This document shows positions 1-11,742 of a stretch of DNA of 64,000 nucleotides, piece by piece; position 1 is the first letter of the stretch; each line of letters opens with the position of its first letter. The stretch lies in assembly GCA_025738555.1 (NCBI GenBank), contig JAOVFP010000003.1:5456001-5520000 (forward strand), written 5' to 3'. Both the position numbers and the translations under genes were made by a program. The notes beneath the pieces are model-generated. The model was not told the origin of the DNA. It saw only the letters and a list, made by a program, of their open reading frames with translations, and did no database searches. This DNA is from Cyathus striatus. Lineage: Eukaryota > Basidiomycota > Agaricomycetes > Agaricales > Nidulariaceae.

Positions 1-64
1 CGGCTCCCGCATAACCTGTTTGCATAGGGTATTGGAAGCCTTGCTGCTGGCCCCACTGCGACAT
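1..64 (-). CDS. 5' end of a divergent gene, Q/G/Y-rich N-terminus (possibly PAN1-like)
   Basis: On the minus strand an ATG at 64-62 opens a frame that stays open to the window edge and reads MSQWGQQQGFQYPMQTGYAG. This composition, rich in Gln, Gly and Tyr with a PMQTG motif, resembles the N-termini of fungal PAN1-type endocytic actin-regulatory proteins, but 21 residues cannot settle identity. It faces away from the myosin gene across about 460 bp that include a CT-rich tract near 325-360, as expected for a shared promoter. The start call rests only on composition and context, and the rest of the gene lies outside the window. Confidence 0.45.
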   Translation of the reverse strand, partial: MSQWGQQQGFQYPMQTGYAGA

Positions 65-523
65 GGTGGTTAGGGAGAACAACGACCAGTTCCAGAATCA
101 GTTGGTAGAAGCTAAGCACCAGAGTAGTCGTGGATCCCCAAAGCAGCTTGATAGCGTTGGTATGGAAAGAGCAGGGCTATTCACAGCTTACATAAGGACC
201 CGGAGTGGGTTTGCGTGGGAGAGTGAGGAATCCCCCATTTGGCGATGTTGGTTTATACGTCACATGACCGGTTTGAGCGCGTCGCTTCCGTCTTGTAATC
301 TATCGCTTTCTAGCGTCTGTAAGTATTTCATCCCTCCACTCCCTCTTTCCCTAACGCCCTCACGTCGGACACAATATACCATACCCATATACCTCTGCAT
401 TCAAAGATTCACGACTGCGCCCACACCCACGCCCTTACAAAATTAATCGTCTGATCTCGATATAACTGCATATAGGGACTCATCGCTCGAGCTACGCGTA
501 TTGGAGCCTTTCACTACTGACAT

Positions 524-3500
524 ATGCCTGCACCTCGACTATCACAGAGTGCAGAAGCTGCTAGGGCAGCTGCCCAACAGGCCGAGTTTAATGAGAAGAA
601 ATGGGTCTGGGTTCCTGATGCAAAGGAAGGATACCTCGCAGGATGGGTAAATAAGGAAGAAATAGACTCAGCTGAAGTTATAATGGCTTCGGGTGGAGAG
701 GTAAGTGTGCAGCTTTCAATTGACTCTTGCGTTACACATGATTCCTTCCTAGTTTCGCAAAGTTCCCTTTGAAGCATTATTCAAAATGAATCCTCCAAAG
801 TTCGATAGGGTTGAAGACATTGCCGATCTTACGTTTCTTAATGAAGCAAGTGTTGTGCACAACCTTCGCTTAAGGTATGGCTCAGGAGCAATCTATGTGA
901 GTGTCGTAGTAGTTGCCACATGTGGGATGGTTTGGATTGATGCGATGTGATCTCACAGACTTACTCCGGATTATTTCTCGTTGCCATAAACCCATACCAA
1001 CATTTACCTCTTTATTCAGATGCTATAATTCAACAATACCGAGGGAAGAGAAGAGATGAAAATCCACCCCACATCTTCGCTGTTGCAGAACGAGCCTGGG
1101 TGAATATGGGTGAGGAGCGGGAGAACCAGAGCATACTAATCACGTACGGCTTATTGATTTTGGATAGCTCTGTTTTCCTGACATATTATACAGAGGAGAG
1201 TCGGGTGCTGGTAAAACGGAAAGCACGAAGAAAGTCATTCAATACCTTGCTGCCATTGCCACCGATGTTCACCCCCCTCCTACGACGCCTACTCATTCGC
1301 GATCAAATACATTAGCTACCGTCCCTTCATTTGGAGCTATGCCACAGATTGGCCTTCCTAGAAGCGGATCTTCCCGCAAAGGCCATTCGTCGGCTGTATC
1401 TGTTTCAGGAACTGGGCCTCATCTGACAGCCAAAGGCCGACTAGGACTACTTGAACGTCAGATTTTGCAAGCTAATCCAATACTAGAAGCTTTTGGAAAT
1501 GCACAAACCCAGAGGAATAACAATTCGAGTCGTTTTGGAAAATTCGTGCGAATTAGCTTTGCTCCAGATGGGAGTATTGCCGGTGCCAATATCGATTGGT
1601 ATCTGCTAGAGAAGAGTAGAGTAGTCGTAAGAAGTGAGGCGGAACGAAGTTTTCATGTGTTTTATCAATTGCTAGCAGGGGGCGGAACGTTGAAAGGTGC
1701 ACTCATTCCTCATATACATCTTGATGCATATTTGACTTCTTAATTAGAACGCTTACTGCTTAATGGGGCGGTTGAAGATTACCTGTATCTGAACAGAAGT
1801 CGAAGAGAAGTTGACGGAGTCGATGACATCGAGGAATGGCATGTTTTGAAGGTGCACTTATTTATGCACACATTGCTGGGCAACTGACCCATTCGTATTG
1901 CAGAATGCTTTAGATATCGTAGGCTTTTCAGAAGCAGAACAATTTGATTTATTCCGAGTTGTCGCCGCCATTCTTCATATAGGAAACATTGTCATTACTT
2001 CAACGCGGTCTGACGATGCTGTTATGCCCGACCCCTCACAGGCTGAACGGGTTTGCCACTTGCTTGGAATTCCGATCGCGGAGTTCATTCGCGCTGTGCT
2101 GCGGCCCCGAGCACTAGCAGGAAGAGAATGGGTATCTCAGGCTAGGACCCAACAGCAGGCACTTGATGAACTCTCCGCTCTGTGTAAAACATTATATGAA
2201 AAGTCCTTTGGCGCGCTTGTTGATCGTATCAATCGAGCACTTGACCGTCCTTCTTCTAAATCAACTTTCATTGGAGTATTGGATATCGCAGGTTTTGAAA
2301 TATTCGAGGTTAACGCGTATGAACAGCTTTTGATCAATTATACCAATGAAAAGCTGCAACAATTTTTCAATCACCATATGTTTGTTCTGGAGCAAGAAGA
2401 ATATACTCGCGAAGGAATTAAATGGGATTATGTTAATTTCGGTCTTGACCTTCAGCCTACGATCGATCTTATCGAATCGAGTGGGTCAGTAATCGGAATT
2501 CTGAGTTGCTTGGACGAAGAATGCATTATGCCCAAGGCAACGGACCTGACGTTTACGAACAAACTGAATGCGATGTGGGCGGGTCCTGTTGACGAGGAGT
2601 ACTATCATCCCGGTAGGGATAAATACGAGCCCTCCAGATTTGAGCAAGGGTTCATCATTCAACATTACGCTGCTAAAGTGGAATATCGTACTGACGGATG
2701 GCTGGAGAAGAATAAGGATCCCTTGAATGATAATCTAACTCGGGTTCTATCCGTCTCTTCGGAACGATACGTCGCTGGACTTTTTGGAGAATACGCAGAT
2801 TCTTTGAATGGTCCTGGCGGACCTGGGAATATGTTTAGTTTCGGAAAAAAAAGGAATATCAAGAAGGGTGCTTTCCGCACCGTGGCCCAACGGCATAAAG
2901 AACAGCTATCAAGCTTAATGGCTCAGTTGAGGGCTACGCAGCCACATTTCGTGCGGTGCATCGTTCCAAATGCTCACAAGAAGCCAGGTCGCATCGATGT
3001 CCCGCTGGTTCTCGATCAATTGCGGTGTAACGGTGTTTTGGAGGGGATCAGAATTGCACGACTCGGATATCCCAATAGACTCCCATTTGTCGAATTCCGA
3101 CAACGATACGAAGTCCTTACTCCTGGAATTATCCCTCGTGGTTACATGGATGGTAGAGAAGCTTGTCGACGAATGGTCAATGTGTTAGAACTCGACGAAA
3201 CAATTTATAAGATTGGAACGTCCAAGATATTTTTTAAGGCAGGTGTATTAGCCGAACTTGAAGAACGGCGCGATCTTCTGTTATTCGACATTTTCTCGAG
3301 ATTACAGGCTGTGTCTCGGAAATGGATTGCCAGACGCCAGATGAAGAAGATCCTAAACCGAGCCGTAGCTATTCGCACTATTCAGAAGAACGCACGTGTA
3401 TACGGCGAGCTAAGAGATTGGCCATGGTGGCAATTGTACACGAAGGTAAAGTACCGTAGATAATTCTCGTCCTCGATGGTAATTCATGGTACCTTTTAGG

Positions 3501-6500
3501 TCCGACCCTTGTTAGCTGCGACTAGAAACGACGAGGAGTTAAGAAAAAAGGAGGTTGAACTAACCCTTATCAAAGAGCGCGCGGAAAGGGATAAGCAAGA
3601 GCGAGAAGCTTTACAAGCCTTGAAGATGTCCCTCGAAGCAGAGAAGAAGAAAGTTGAAGGAGAGCTTGAAGCTGAAAGAGCCCTGGCACTAGATAAGGAT
3701 GCACTCCTTGAACGCAGTAAAAAACGCGAAGGGGAATTGCAGGAGGAGATTGGTATTCTCCAAGGTGACTTGGATGTGCTTGACTCGCAGCTAGACCGAG
3801 CGATGAAGCTGCAAAAAGAAACCGAGGAGAAATATGAATCGTTGCGGGTTGCTTTCGATCAAGCTGCGGAGCATCTTGTCCGATTAGAGAACGAGCAGAA
3901 AGCTTGGGAGATTCGTGAGGCCGAATTAAATGACCAGCTCAACACAACTAGCGAGGAAATTGATAATACTCGGGTGAACTTGGACGAACTGCAGAAAGTC
4001 AGTGAAGAGCTTAAAAATTTAGCTCTGCAGCGTGAGGAAGACTTGTCCAGACTGAAGGAACGAATGGATATCTCCGCAAAAGAATTTGAAGGAAAGCTTG
4101 AGGTGGAAATACGTAACAGGTTGGACGATTTTACTTTATATAACAACTGGCCAACTAAAACTTTATACAGAGACTTAATAAAATATAAGTATGATACCTT
4201 AGATCAGGAAGCTCGACATACAAAAGAGCAACTCGCTGAGATGGCAAGGACTGCAACGGAGTATACCAACATGATCCAGAAGAAGGAGGACCATATTACA
4301 ACCTTGACCGATCAGATTGAGTCGCTCAAACAAGGGCAGAAGCAAGCAGAAAAAGAAATTGCGGAACTCCAGTCCGATATTGATACTCTCTGCGCCGAAC
4401 TGGAGACTGAAAGGCGAGAGCGAGCGTTGGATGCAGAGTCACGATCAAAGTTAGAACAGGACTTGGATGAGCTCCGCGCCCTCATAGCGACGAAAACTGA
4501 CGAAGAATCCCGGAGAAATGAGGTAGAAAAGAATAAAGAAACAGAGCTTACTAATCTCCGGGCACAAGTAAAGGAACTCCGTCAAGAATTAGCAGATGCT
4601 CGTCATTTGGCTTTAGAGGGACAAAATAAACTAAAACTAGAACTAGAGCATAAGACTCGCGAATACACTTCACTTCAGCAACAGTATAACTCAGTGTTAC
4701 ACGAACAGGCGGACGCGCAAGCTGAACTTAAAAAGTATCAAACTGAACTAGCTGAACTTGAGAAAGCAAGGCGTTCCATGCAGTCTGAGTTGTTATCTTT
4801 GCGTTCCCGCCAGCACGATGCTGAAAGCCAACTAGCGGAGGTTACGCGTGCCAAAGAGGTGTGTTATTCTTAATCTGTTCATTTAGTGTTCATCATATTC
4901 TTTTCCAGACCCTCGAGCGTCAGCTTACTGCTGCCCAAGCAAAATACCAAGATTTTGAGGATGTCGTCCTAGAACACCAACGGGAACGCGACACTCAAAA
5001 TCGTCAACTTGAAACAACCAGAAAACAGCTGGAAGTGGAGTCCGGAAAGCGTGCAGAGCTAGAAAAGGCACTATCATCGAAGAAAGCTGAAGCGGCAAAA
5101 TTTAAAGATCACAATATCAAGTTAGACCGCGATTTAAACAAAGCACTCACTGACTTACGAACAAAAGAGTGGCAAATTAAACAACTTGAATCCAAGCAAG
5201 ATAAGACGATCGTGGAACATGTGCATGTCCTGGAAGAAGCCAAACGAGTTACGGATCGCGAGCTCGCTCAGGCTCAAGCAGAATTGGAGAAAAATAAAGA
5301 ATATATAAAGTTACTCGAGAAAACGAAAAAGAAGTTGGCGGACGAGACTGAAGACATGACGAGAAGTGCCGAGCAAGAGCGTGCAGTTCTCCGAACGAAG
5401 GAAAAAGACGTGCGGGCCTTAGAGGAAAAGCTCCGACAAACTTTAACAGATGCCGAAAATGAGCGCATTGCGAAAGAAGAAGCACAGCTTCGTGCTACGC
5501 GCCTTGAATCAGATCTACGGAATTCAAGACAACAGATTGCAGAACTCGACGATCGCTTAGTTGCTGTTCAGCGCTCAAAGGACAAATTTCAACAGCGGAC
5601 CAGCCAGGATGAGCTAGTTCGCGAATTCACTCAGGCACGGAAGCAACTTCAAATTGAAGCGGACCTGCTAAAGGAAGAACTGGAATCTGCTCGAAAAGAT
5701 GCTTCCGGTAGGTTCATTTGATCTTCATCACAGCTATATTTCTGACCCAAGTCAAGACGCGAGGAGACAGTTGCAAAAACGATTGCAAGAGGACGAAATT
5801 TCGAGTTCAACTTCTACAGTTGCTCAATCCGGTAAGAGGCATTGTTCATAATGCGCACTACGCATATTTAATTTGACTCTTCTTCAGAGCTACGTGCTAT
5901 TGTAGAATCTTATAAAGCCAAAGAGCAATCATACTTGGAACATCAGGAAGCTGCTGAGATTGCAAGAGCAAAGGCCGCTCGTGGGGAGGCTTATGGTAAC
6001 AGTACTTATGACCTGTTAAAACCTTTAGTCACTCATTTTTGCACTAGCTCGACGAACATTAGAGCAACGAGAACAGATGTTAACAGACGCCAATACCGAG
6101 AAGAAAGTTATTCAGGATCGTCTTCTAGCAGCCGAGCACAAGATACGTGAATTAGAGACAAAGCTCGACGAAGAAGGTCGTGAATCTTCCGAAATATCCG
6201 TTCTACGTCAACGCTTAGCAGAAGAGCTTCAGGACGAGCGCGAGCAACATCAGAAAGACCTTGCAGAGCGCGACTTCACAATAGACCAAACACGCAAGAA
6301 GTATCAAGGTAAGAGCGTGTAATTTCTGTGAAACGTACATCAGGTAACTTATATTTTTATAGCTGAACTTGCGCAGCTAAGTGAAGGTGTGTTGTGTCTT
6401 TGTTCATCGATTCCGCAGGCTGACATAATCTGTTTCAGAGCTTCAGTCGCAAAGAGACAATCTGAGTCGGATCCGGGAGGACAATCGAAAGATTCGCTCC

Positions 6501-7654
6501 GATTACGACGAGCTGCAACTCCGTTACGACGACGAGGTTTACAATAGTGGTGGCTGGAAGAAGGAGAAAGAGCGCATGGAAACAAAGATATCAGACTTGG
6601 AGAAGGCTTTCGAATCATCATCTGCTGCCCAAGCAGAACAACAGACACAGATTGTCACACTCCACTCTCAAGTGCGGGAGCTGCGTGGCGTTCTGGATGA
6701 TACCGAAGCTGAACGAGCGATGCTTCTCAAGGCTCGTCGGGCGCTACAAGGAGAACTGGATGCGATAAAGTTAGATCATGCAGACACAACGAAATTGTCG
6801 TCGGAAAGGGAAGTGCAGAAATTGCAGTTGCTGAATCATGATCTTCAGCGTTCCCTGGAAGAGCAGCAAGATCGTGTCGAAAATGCGTTTGACCGAATGA
6901 AGAAGGGCGAGGCCTATGCAAACGATGCCAGATAGAACTTGGCAAAGTACGAGTAGAGAATTCAGAGCTTGACAGGCTTAATGTAAGCTGAAAATACAAT
7001 CTTTTATTTTGTTATTTATTCTCTACAGGCCAATCTAGAAAAGCAAATTAAGGAGCTGAAAGTTCGAATTGTCGATCTGGAGACGAAATCCTACGCGAAC
7101 TCACCACGCGCATCCACGTCATCTCGCCGTGTTGAGAGCCGAATAGAAGAACTCACGAATCAGCTTCACCAAAGTAACCAGGAGAAGAGCGAGAGCTCTC
7201 GAATGCAAAGATCTGCTGATAAGGTCGCACGCGATGCCAAATACCAACTTGTAGAGAGCGACAGACAACGAGCCAAGTTGGAGGAGGAGAGGAAAATGTA
7301 CGAGGGTCAAATCGAAAGTTTACGGCAGGCGATGGATGATCTGGTTAGTCTTCCGCGACCTATATTTGATTGATTGATTTTCTGATCTGTACAATAGCAA
7401 ACGAAGGAACACAACCTGCAGGCAGCAAAGAGAAGGGCAGAGAGAGATGCAGTAGATAGCAAGCAGAGAGTATTAAGGTCAGTGGTTTGCAAATCAACTG
7501 TTTATTTCAGCACTGATTGATGTATTGGCAATATAGTCTTGAACAGGAGCTCGAACGGCTTTATAATCGATTTTCATCGACTGTCGAGCGAGGAACGCCC
7601 ACCAGCTCGCCCCGGAAATTGGACCGGGGAACATCTAACTCTCCACGCAAATAG
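524..7654 (+). CDS. Class II myosin heavy chain, 16 exons, one apparent 1-base deletion
   Basis: Conventional myosin heavy chain, the actin motor of the contractile ring. Exons as I read them: 524-700, 753-896, 959-1143, 1194-1696, 1748-1851, 1904-3445, 3500-4858, 4909-5707, 5757-5831, 5888-5995, 6048-6308, 6363-6386, 6439-6982, 7029-7343, 7398-7477 and 7537-7654, giving about 2,112 aa. Visible motifs are the SH3-like N-terminus (KKWVWVPD), P-loop GESGAGKTE split by intron 3, switch [14 protein letters not shown], switch [10 protein letters not shown] and the converter with [12 protein letters not shown]. One or two IQ-like segments follow near 3290-3440, then a very long heptad coiled coil rich in E/K/L/R. 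The SH1 cysteine usual after GIRI is Ala here. A proline/serine-rich insert (about 1255-1420) follows the P-loop exon. Near 6928-6931 the frame needs one extra base, otherwise TAG follows at once. The tail ends in a short non-helical S/T/P segment. Type II identity is firm; the frameshift is probably a sequence error. Confidence 0.93.
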
Positions 7655-7875
7655 ATCATTTGCCATTCCATCTTTATCTCATACGGACTATACAGCACGC
7701 TGTACTCTACGTCATTTCATGTATTTTTACCGCATTTGCAGATACCATACGTGTTCCTTTCTTCCTTATGATAGTGAGATGCTCAACTGAAATCTTAGCC
7801 ATGATCAAGGATACGTATTATAGATACAGATGAAAGCGGCGAGAACACACAAAAAAACTAAGACTGCGGGTAGAG

Positions 7876-8982
7876 CTACCTTGAAACATTGAAGTGGGAA
7901 TCGTCAATCGTACTGAATACATGTCCCTCGTCCATGAGCTTGTCGAGCGCGTCACTAGTCAGACGATCAGGATCGCTACCGGCAGTATATGATAACGTGG
8001 AGTGTTACCTGATTTTATGTGCGTCGCCATCTGTACCTATTGCACGAGCGATGGCTGCTACGTGTACGCCTTCGTCGCTCGGGGGCTGGTCGAGGATGAA
8101 TCGGACAATGGCACGCTGGAGAGGAGGAAGGGAGGCGAATTCGTCGGATGCGGCCGATGTATTCTGGTTGAGGTACGCGGATGCACCTGCACCAGGTAAT
8201 GGAGCTACCTTCTTGGGACCATGAGGCTGGGGATAGAGACTGGTAAGAACGGTCAAAGAAATCTTAGATGTAGTCAACATACATGACCACGCTCGAGAAT
8301 AAGGCTGACGGTGATTACTTCAAGGATATGGAAATAGATTTCATGGAAGTCCTGGACGGGACGTATATGAGTTGCGTTGATGTACCTTTTCTGACCAAAC
8401 ATCTTGAGGCCGCCAGTTACACGGACATACATCCCCTCTCTAAGGAGGAAGGAAGCATTAAGGAAGATGCGACAGGGCAAGGAAAAAGGACACACTCGAT
8501 ACCACCCCATTTGTCTTCAGCGTCTGTGGTGTCTACCCAATGGCGTGCTTCAAAGCGACCAGTGCCATCATCGATCCAGTATATGTAATTGGTGTTCTGA
8601 GTCTGCAAAGAGACGATTTGACCGACAAGCGTGACCTGTAGACGATGATAATGAGGATGTGGTTGAGGAAGAAAGGAAGGTACCTGTCCGATTTCCATAT
8701 CTTCGAGGGTCCAGTCTGCATCTGTATGAGCCTGGGATGTCTTAAGGGCCTGTGCGCAGGTGAGGGGTCGCAGTGAGTGGGAGATTTCGCGCTGGAAGGA
8801 GGTCAGCTGGGGCGGGTGGTGAGGAGGGGAGGAGACTGACGCGTGTGCTTGGACTGCCTGCCTGGCTGAAGGGGGGAGGTGCCCTGGAGATAGCCGCCTC
8901 CGTGGGAGTAGTAGTCGACTGAGGGCGGTGGTGAGGAGGGGGAGGGGAGGGGGAGGGGAGAGGGATGCCTACCTTGGGACAT
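7876..8982 (-). CDS. RPA2: Replication protein A 32 kDa subunit (RPA2), one apparent 1-base insertion
   Basis: Middle subunit of the heterotrimeric single-strand DNA binding factor used in replication and repair. Exons on the minus strand: 8982-8973, 8918-8841, 8791-8684, 8635-8496, 8439-8283, 8226-8009 and 7975-7876, about 269 aa. The short N-terminus is Gly/Ser-rich (GGGYLQG). The OB fold contains VTLVGQIVSLQ, NYIYWIDDGTGRFEARHW and MYVRVTGGLKMFG. The C-terminal winged helix (RPA_C) spans LPPLQRAIVRFILDQ to DALDKLMDEGHVFSTIDD. Exon 2 is one base too long for the frame of exon 3. Removing one G from the G6 run at 8871-8876 gives a Ser-rich stretch that joins in frame at the splice, so an insertion there is the simplest reading. 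The gene is head-to-head with the MPP-beta gene, 184 bp away. Confidence 0.92.
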
Positions 8983-9166
8983 GGCGCGTCGCGTTGAATG
9001 ATTATGGGGGAAGAGGGTGTGACGTGTGACGTGTGATGGGGAGACGCGTTTGTGACATGCGGGAAAGGCCGAGTTGTCAGAGGACCGTTCTTTCCCGAAG
9101 AAATAGCTGGAATCCGGTTCGCTGCAACGCTCAGCTTTCTCCTCGTCATCAACATCCTCAAGAGCC
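8983..9166. promoter_or_regulatory. Bidirectional promoter between RPA2 and MPP-beta
   Basis: The 184 bp between the two start codons must hold both 5' leaders and both core promoters. No TATA box is obvious. Repeated GTGACGTGTGACGTGTGATG at 9019-9038 contains two TGACGT cores, a pattern typical of CRE/ATF-like bZIP sites. The function is inferred from position. Confidence 0.55.
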
Positions 9167-10730
9167 ATGCTCAGCCGCGTCCTCAGGACTGCTGCTCGCA
9201 CCCCCGTACGTTCTTTTCTCTCTTTTCTTCTTCCCGCTCATCCCCCACCCCCCCGCAGCGTCGTCCTCTCCGCAGGTTCGCGACTGCTTCCACTCCCGGT
9301 CCTTTCACTGAGGTCACCACTCTCTCTAATGGTCTCACTGTCGCAACCGAGGCACAACCCCATGCACAGACTGCTACCGTCGGCGTTTGGATCGATGCTG
9401 GCTCACGCGCCGAAACCGACAAAACAAATGGCACCGCTCACTTCCTAGAGCACATGGCATTCAAGGGCACTAACAGGCGTTCTCAGCATGCTCTTGAGCT
9501 TGAGGTCGAGAACCTTGGGGCCCATTTGAATGCTTATACCTCCAGGGAGCAGACCGTCTACTATGCTAAGAGTTTCCGCAAAGATGTCCCCGCTGCCGTC
9601 GATATTATCAGCGACATTCTCCAGAACTCCAAGCTCGAGAGCGGTGCTGTTGACAGGGAGCGCGACGTCATCCTCAGAGAGCAGCAGGAGGTTGACAAGC
9701 AGATCGAGGAAGTTGTTTTCGACCACCTTCACTCTGTCGCCTTCCAAGGTGCGTTTCTCGCCGTCCTGTAGCGGCCCTTACTCGTTGCTTACTCTTCTCC
9801 CCAGGTCAACCCTTGGGACGCACTATTCTCGGTCCCAAGGCCAACATCCTCTCAATAGCCCGTTCAGACCTTGAGTCCTACATCAAGACCAACTATACCT
9901 CTGATCGCATGGTCCTCGTGGGTACTGGCGGTGTCGACCACAATGAACTCGTCAAACTTGCCGAGAAGCATTTCTCCTCCCTTCCTGTCTCTGCAAACCC
10001 CATTCCCCTCGGCGGTCAGGCGCACCCCAAGACCGCATTCGTCGGTTCAGAGGTCAGAGTCCGCGATGATGACATGCCCACTGCCAACATCGCCATCGCT
10101 GTAGAAGGTGTCGGCTGGAGCTCACCCGACTATTTCCCCATGATGGTCATGCAAAGCATCTTTGGTAACTGGGACAGGAGTCTTGGCTCTTCACCATTAA
10201 CATCCTCCAGACTTTCGCATATCATGTATCAGAACAACCTTGCCAACTCTTTCATGTCCTTCTCCACCTCATATTCTGACACTGGTCTCTGGGGCATCTA
10301 CCTTGTCACCGAGAACCTTGTCAATCTTGATGATCTCACTCACTTTACCCTCAGGGAGTGGACACGCATGTCTATCTCTCCTACCCAGGTAGAAGTTGAG
10401 AGGGCAAAGAGTCAGCTCAAGGCTGGCTTATATTGGGATTGGATGGAACAACTGCCATTGCCGAGGACATTGGTCGCCAACTTGTCACCAGCGGCAGGAG
10501 AATGACACCTCAGCAGATCGAACAAGCTGTGGATGCCGTTACTGTGGATGAGGTGAAGAGGGTTGCTCAGAAGTACCTTTGGGACAAAGACGTATGTTAT
10601 TTTATTGAAATCTTGTCTTTCGCGCATGCCTGAATTCGTGTATTAGATTGCTATTGCAGCTGTCGGAAGCATTGAAGGTCTCCTCGACTACAACCGCATT
10701 CGTGCGGATATGTCTTCTATGGCATTCTAG
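9167..10730 (+). CDS. MAS1: Mitochondrial processing peptidase beta subunit, one apparent 1-base deletion
   Basis: Catalytic subunit of the matrix metalloprotease that removes presequences from imported mitochondrial proteins, acting with an alpha subunit. Exons 9167-9205, 9259-9748, 9805-10591 and 10647-10730 give about 466 aa, the usual size. The start [13 protein letters not shown] begins an Arg-rich, acid-poor presequence ([11 protein letters not shown] follows). The inverzincin motif [11 protein letters not shown] supplies the zinc ligands and catalytic Glu (HxxEH), with the distal Glu in the [20 protein letters not shown] region. The glycine-rich GIYLVTE segment and the C-terminal peptidase M16 half are present. 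Around 10429-10433 the frame needs one extra T, after which [16 protein letters not shown] continues to the terminal MSSMAF. The deletion lies inside a conserved exon with no splice signals, so it is probably a sequence error, or else a damaged allele. Confidence 0.93.
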
Positions 10731-11742
10731 AGACTGGTATGTTTCTCAGTTTTGTTTTAGTATATAATATATCTTTACTCCTTTTTTCAGTCATTTAGAG
10801 TACCTTTTATATTGGCTCATACTTATACATCATGTGCAATAAAAGCATTTAAAATGGTTCTACGTCATCGTCACTAAGCCAGAAATCAAGTTCTCTTGTA
10901 CTCGTAATATTCATGGTGCACTACCAGAAGAAAGTTTACTTAAACAATTACAAAATTCGTTGAGTGCCAATATGCAAATTCACTATGTGGCCCTACCTTG
11001 TAGGTCATAGGAACGCCAACATAGTTCCTAATTACCCTAGTGTATATATCTGCTGCAAGTTTGCACCTGCAGAATCAGGCTCGTCACTAAATGAGAGTAT
11101 ATATGGTAACGAACTGAGGTCTAGATGTCAGCATGCCAGTTTCCAACCCATTGAATAGATTAAAATCAAATACTGTATAAACTTCTGAATAGATAATGCC
11201 ACTACTTAGTGCTTTCAATGTACTACTGTGGGACATCCATGAAAATCATCGAGAAACTAGAATACTTACGCAGATTTATTCCCACTAACTTTAAGCTCGA
11301 AATTCTCTGGCAGTAAATTACAATACATTTGTTCATGTTAGAGTGCGATTTTACTACTGCTATTAGCGACAACGTACCAGCTGTATCAAATCTACATTCT
11401 CGGCATCTCGCCTTCTCTCTTGTTCAGCTTCGTCAAGATCTGTGCGGTCAACTGTCGTTACTTTGTTATTTGTTATAACAAAAGCACGTCAAAAGTGTAA
11501 AGCTACAGCCTGCAGGTGCCAGGCCAGTTTGGTTGGGATTTGTTCCTGTTTGACTGGCTCAGGTATGTTGGTTGCACTTAGCTGTGTTCGTCAATAGCGC
11601 TCACCAGGTTGGCTGTAATCTTGTTCCCCTGTCAGGCTGTCACCCATCTCTTCCCACAAACATAATCCACAAGTTGCGTCTGCTGTCTGCCTTCTTTTTC
11701 TCCGACTTTTTTTTGCTACAATTTCAAGATCACTGACAAGTT
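10731..11742. other. Intergenic region between MPP-beta and CK2-beta
   Basis: About 1 kb, AT-richer than the neighbouring genes. It should contain the MPP-beta 3' UTR (possible polyadenylation context near 10838, CAATAAAAG) and the CK2-beta promoter, with a TTTTTTTT tract at about 11706-11714. Short open frames here have no motif or codon pattern that I can support. No repeat of the kind found to the right is visible. Confidence 0.5.

Noticed and set aside
63..446. 127-codon ORF upstream of the myosin gene
   Set aside because: It overlaps the start of the divergent minus gene, has no motif and runs through the CT-rich promoter tract.
4112..4170. Additional intron in the myosin coiled coil (GTAACAGG...TATACAG)
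   Set aside because: Splicing it would shift the frame, while the unspliced reading stays open, so I kept the exon whole. The local peptide ([14 protein letters not shown]) is nevertheless odd for a coiled coil.
8742..9434. Several long frames on both strands between RPA2 and MPP-beta
   Set aside because: They are shadows of the two real genes and of GC-rich introns, with Pro/Ser-rich random composition.
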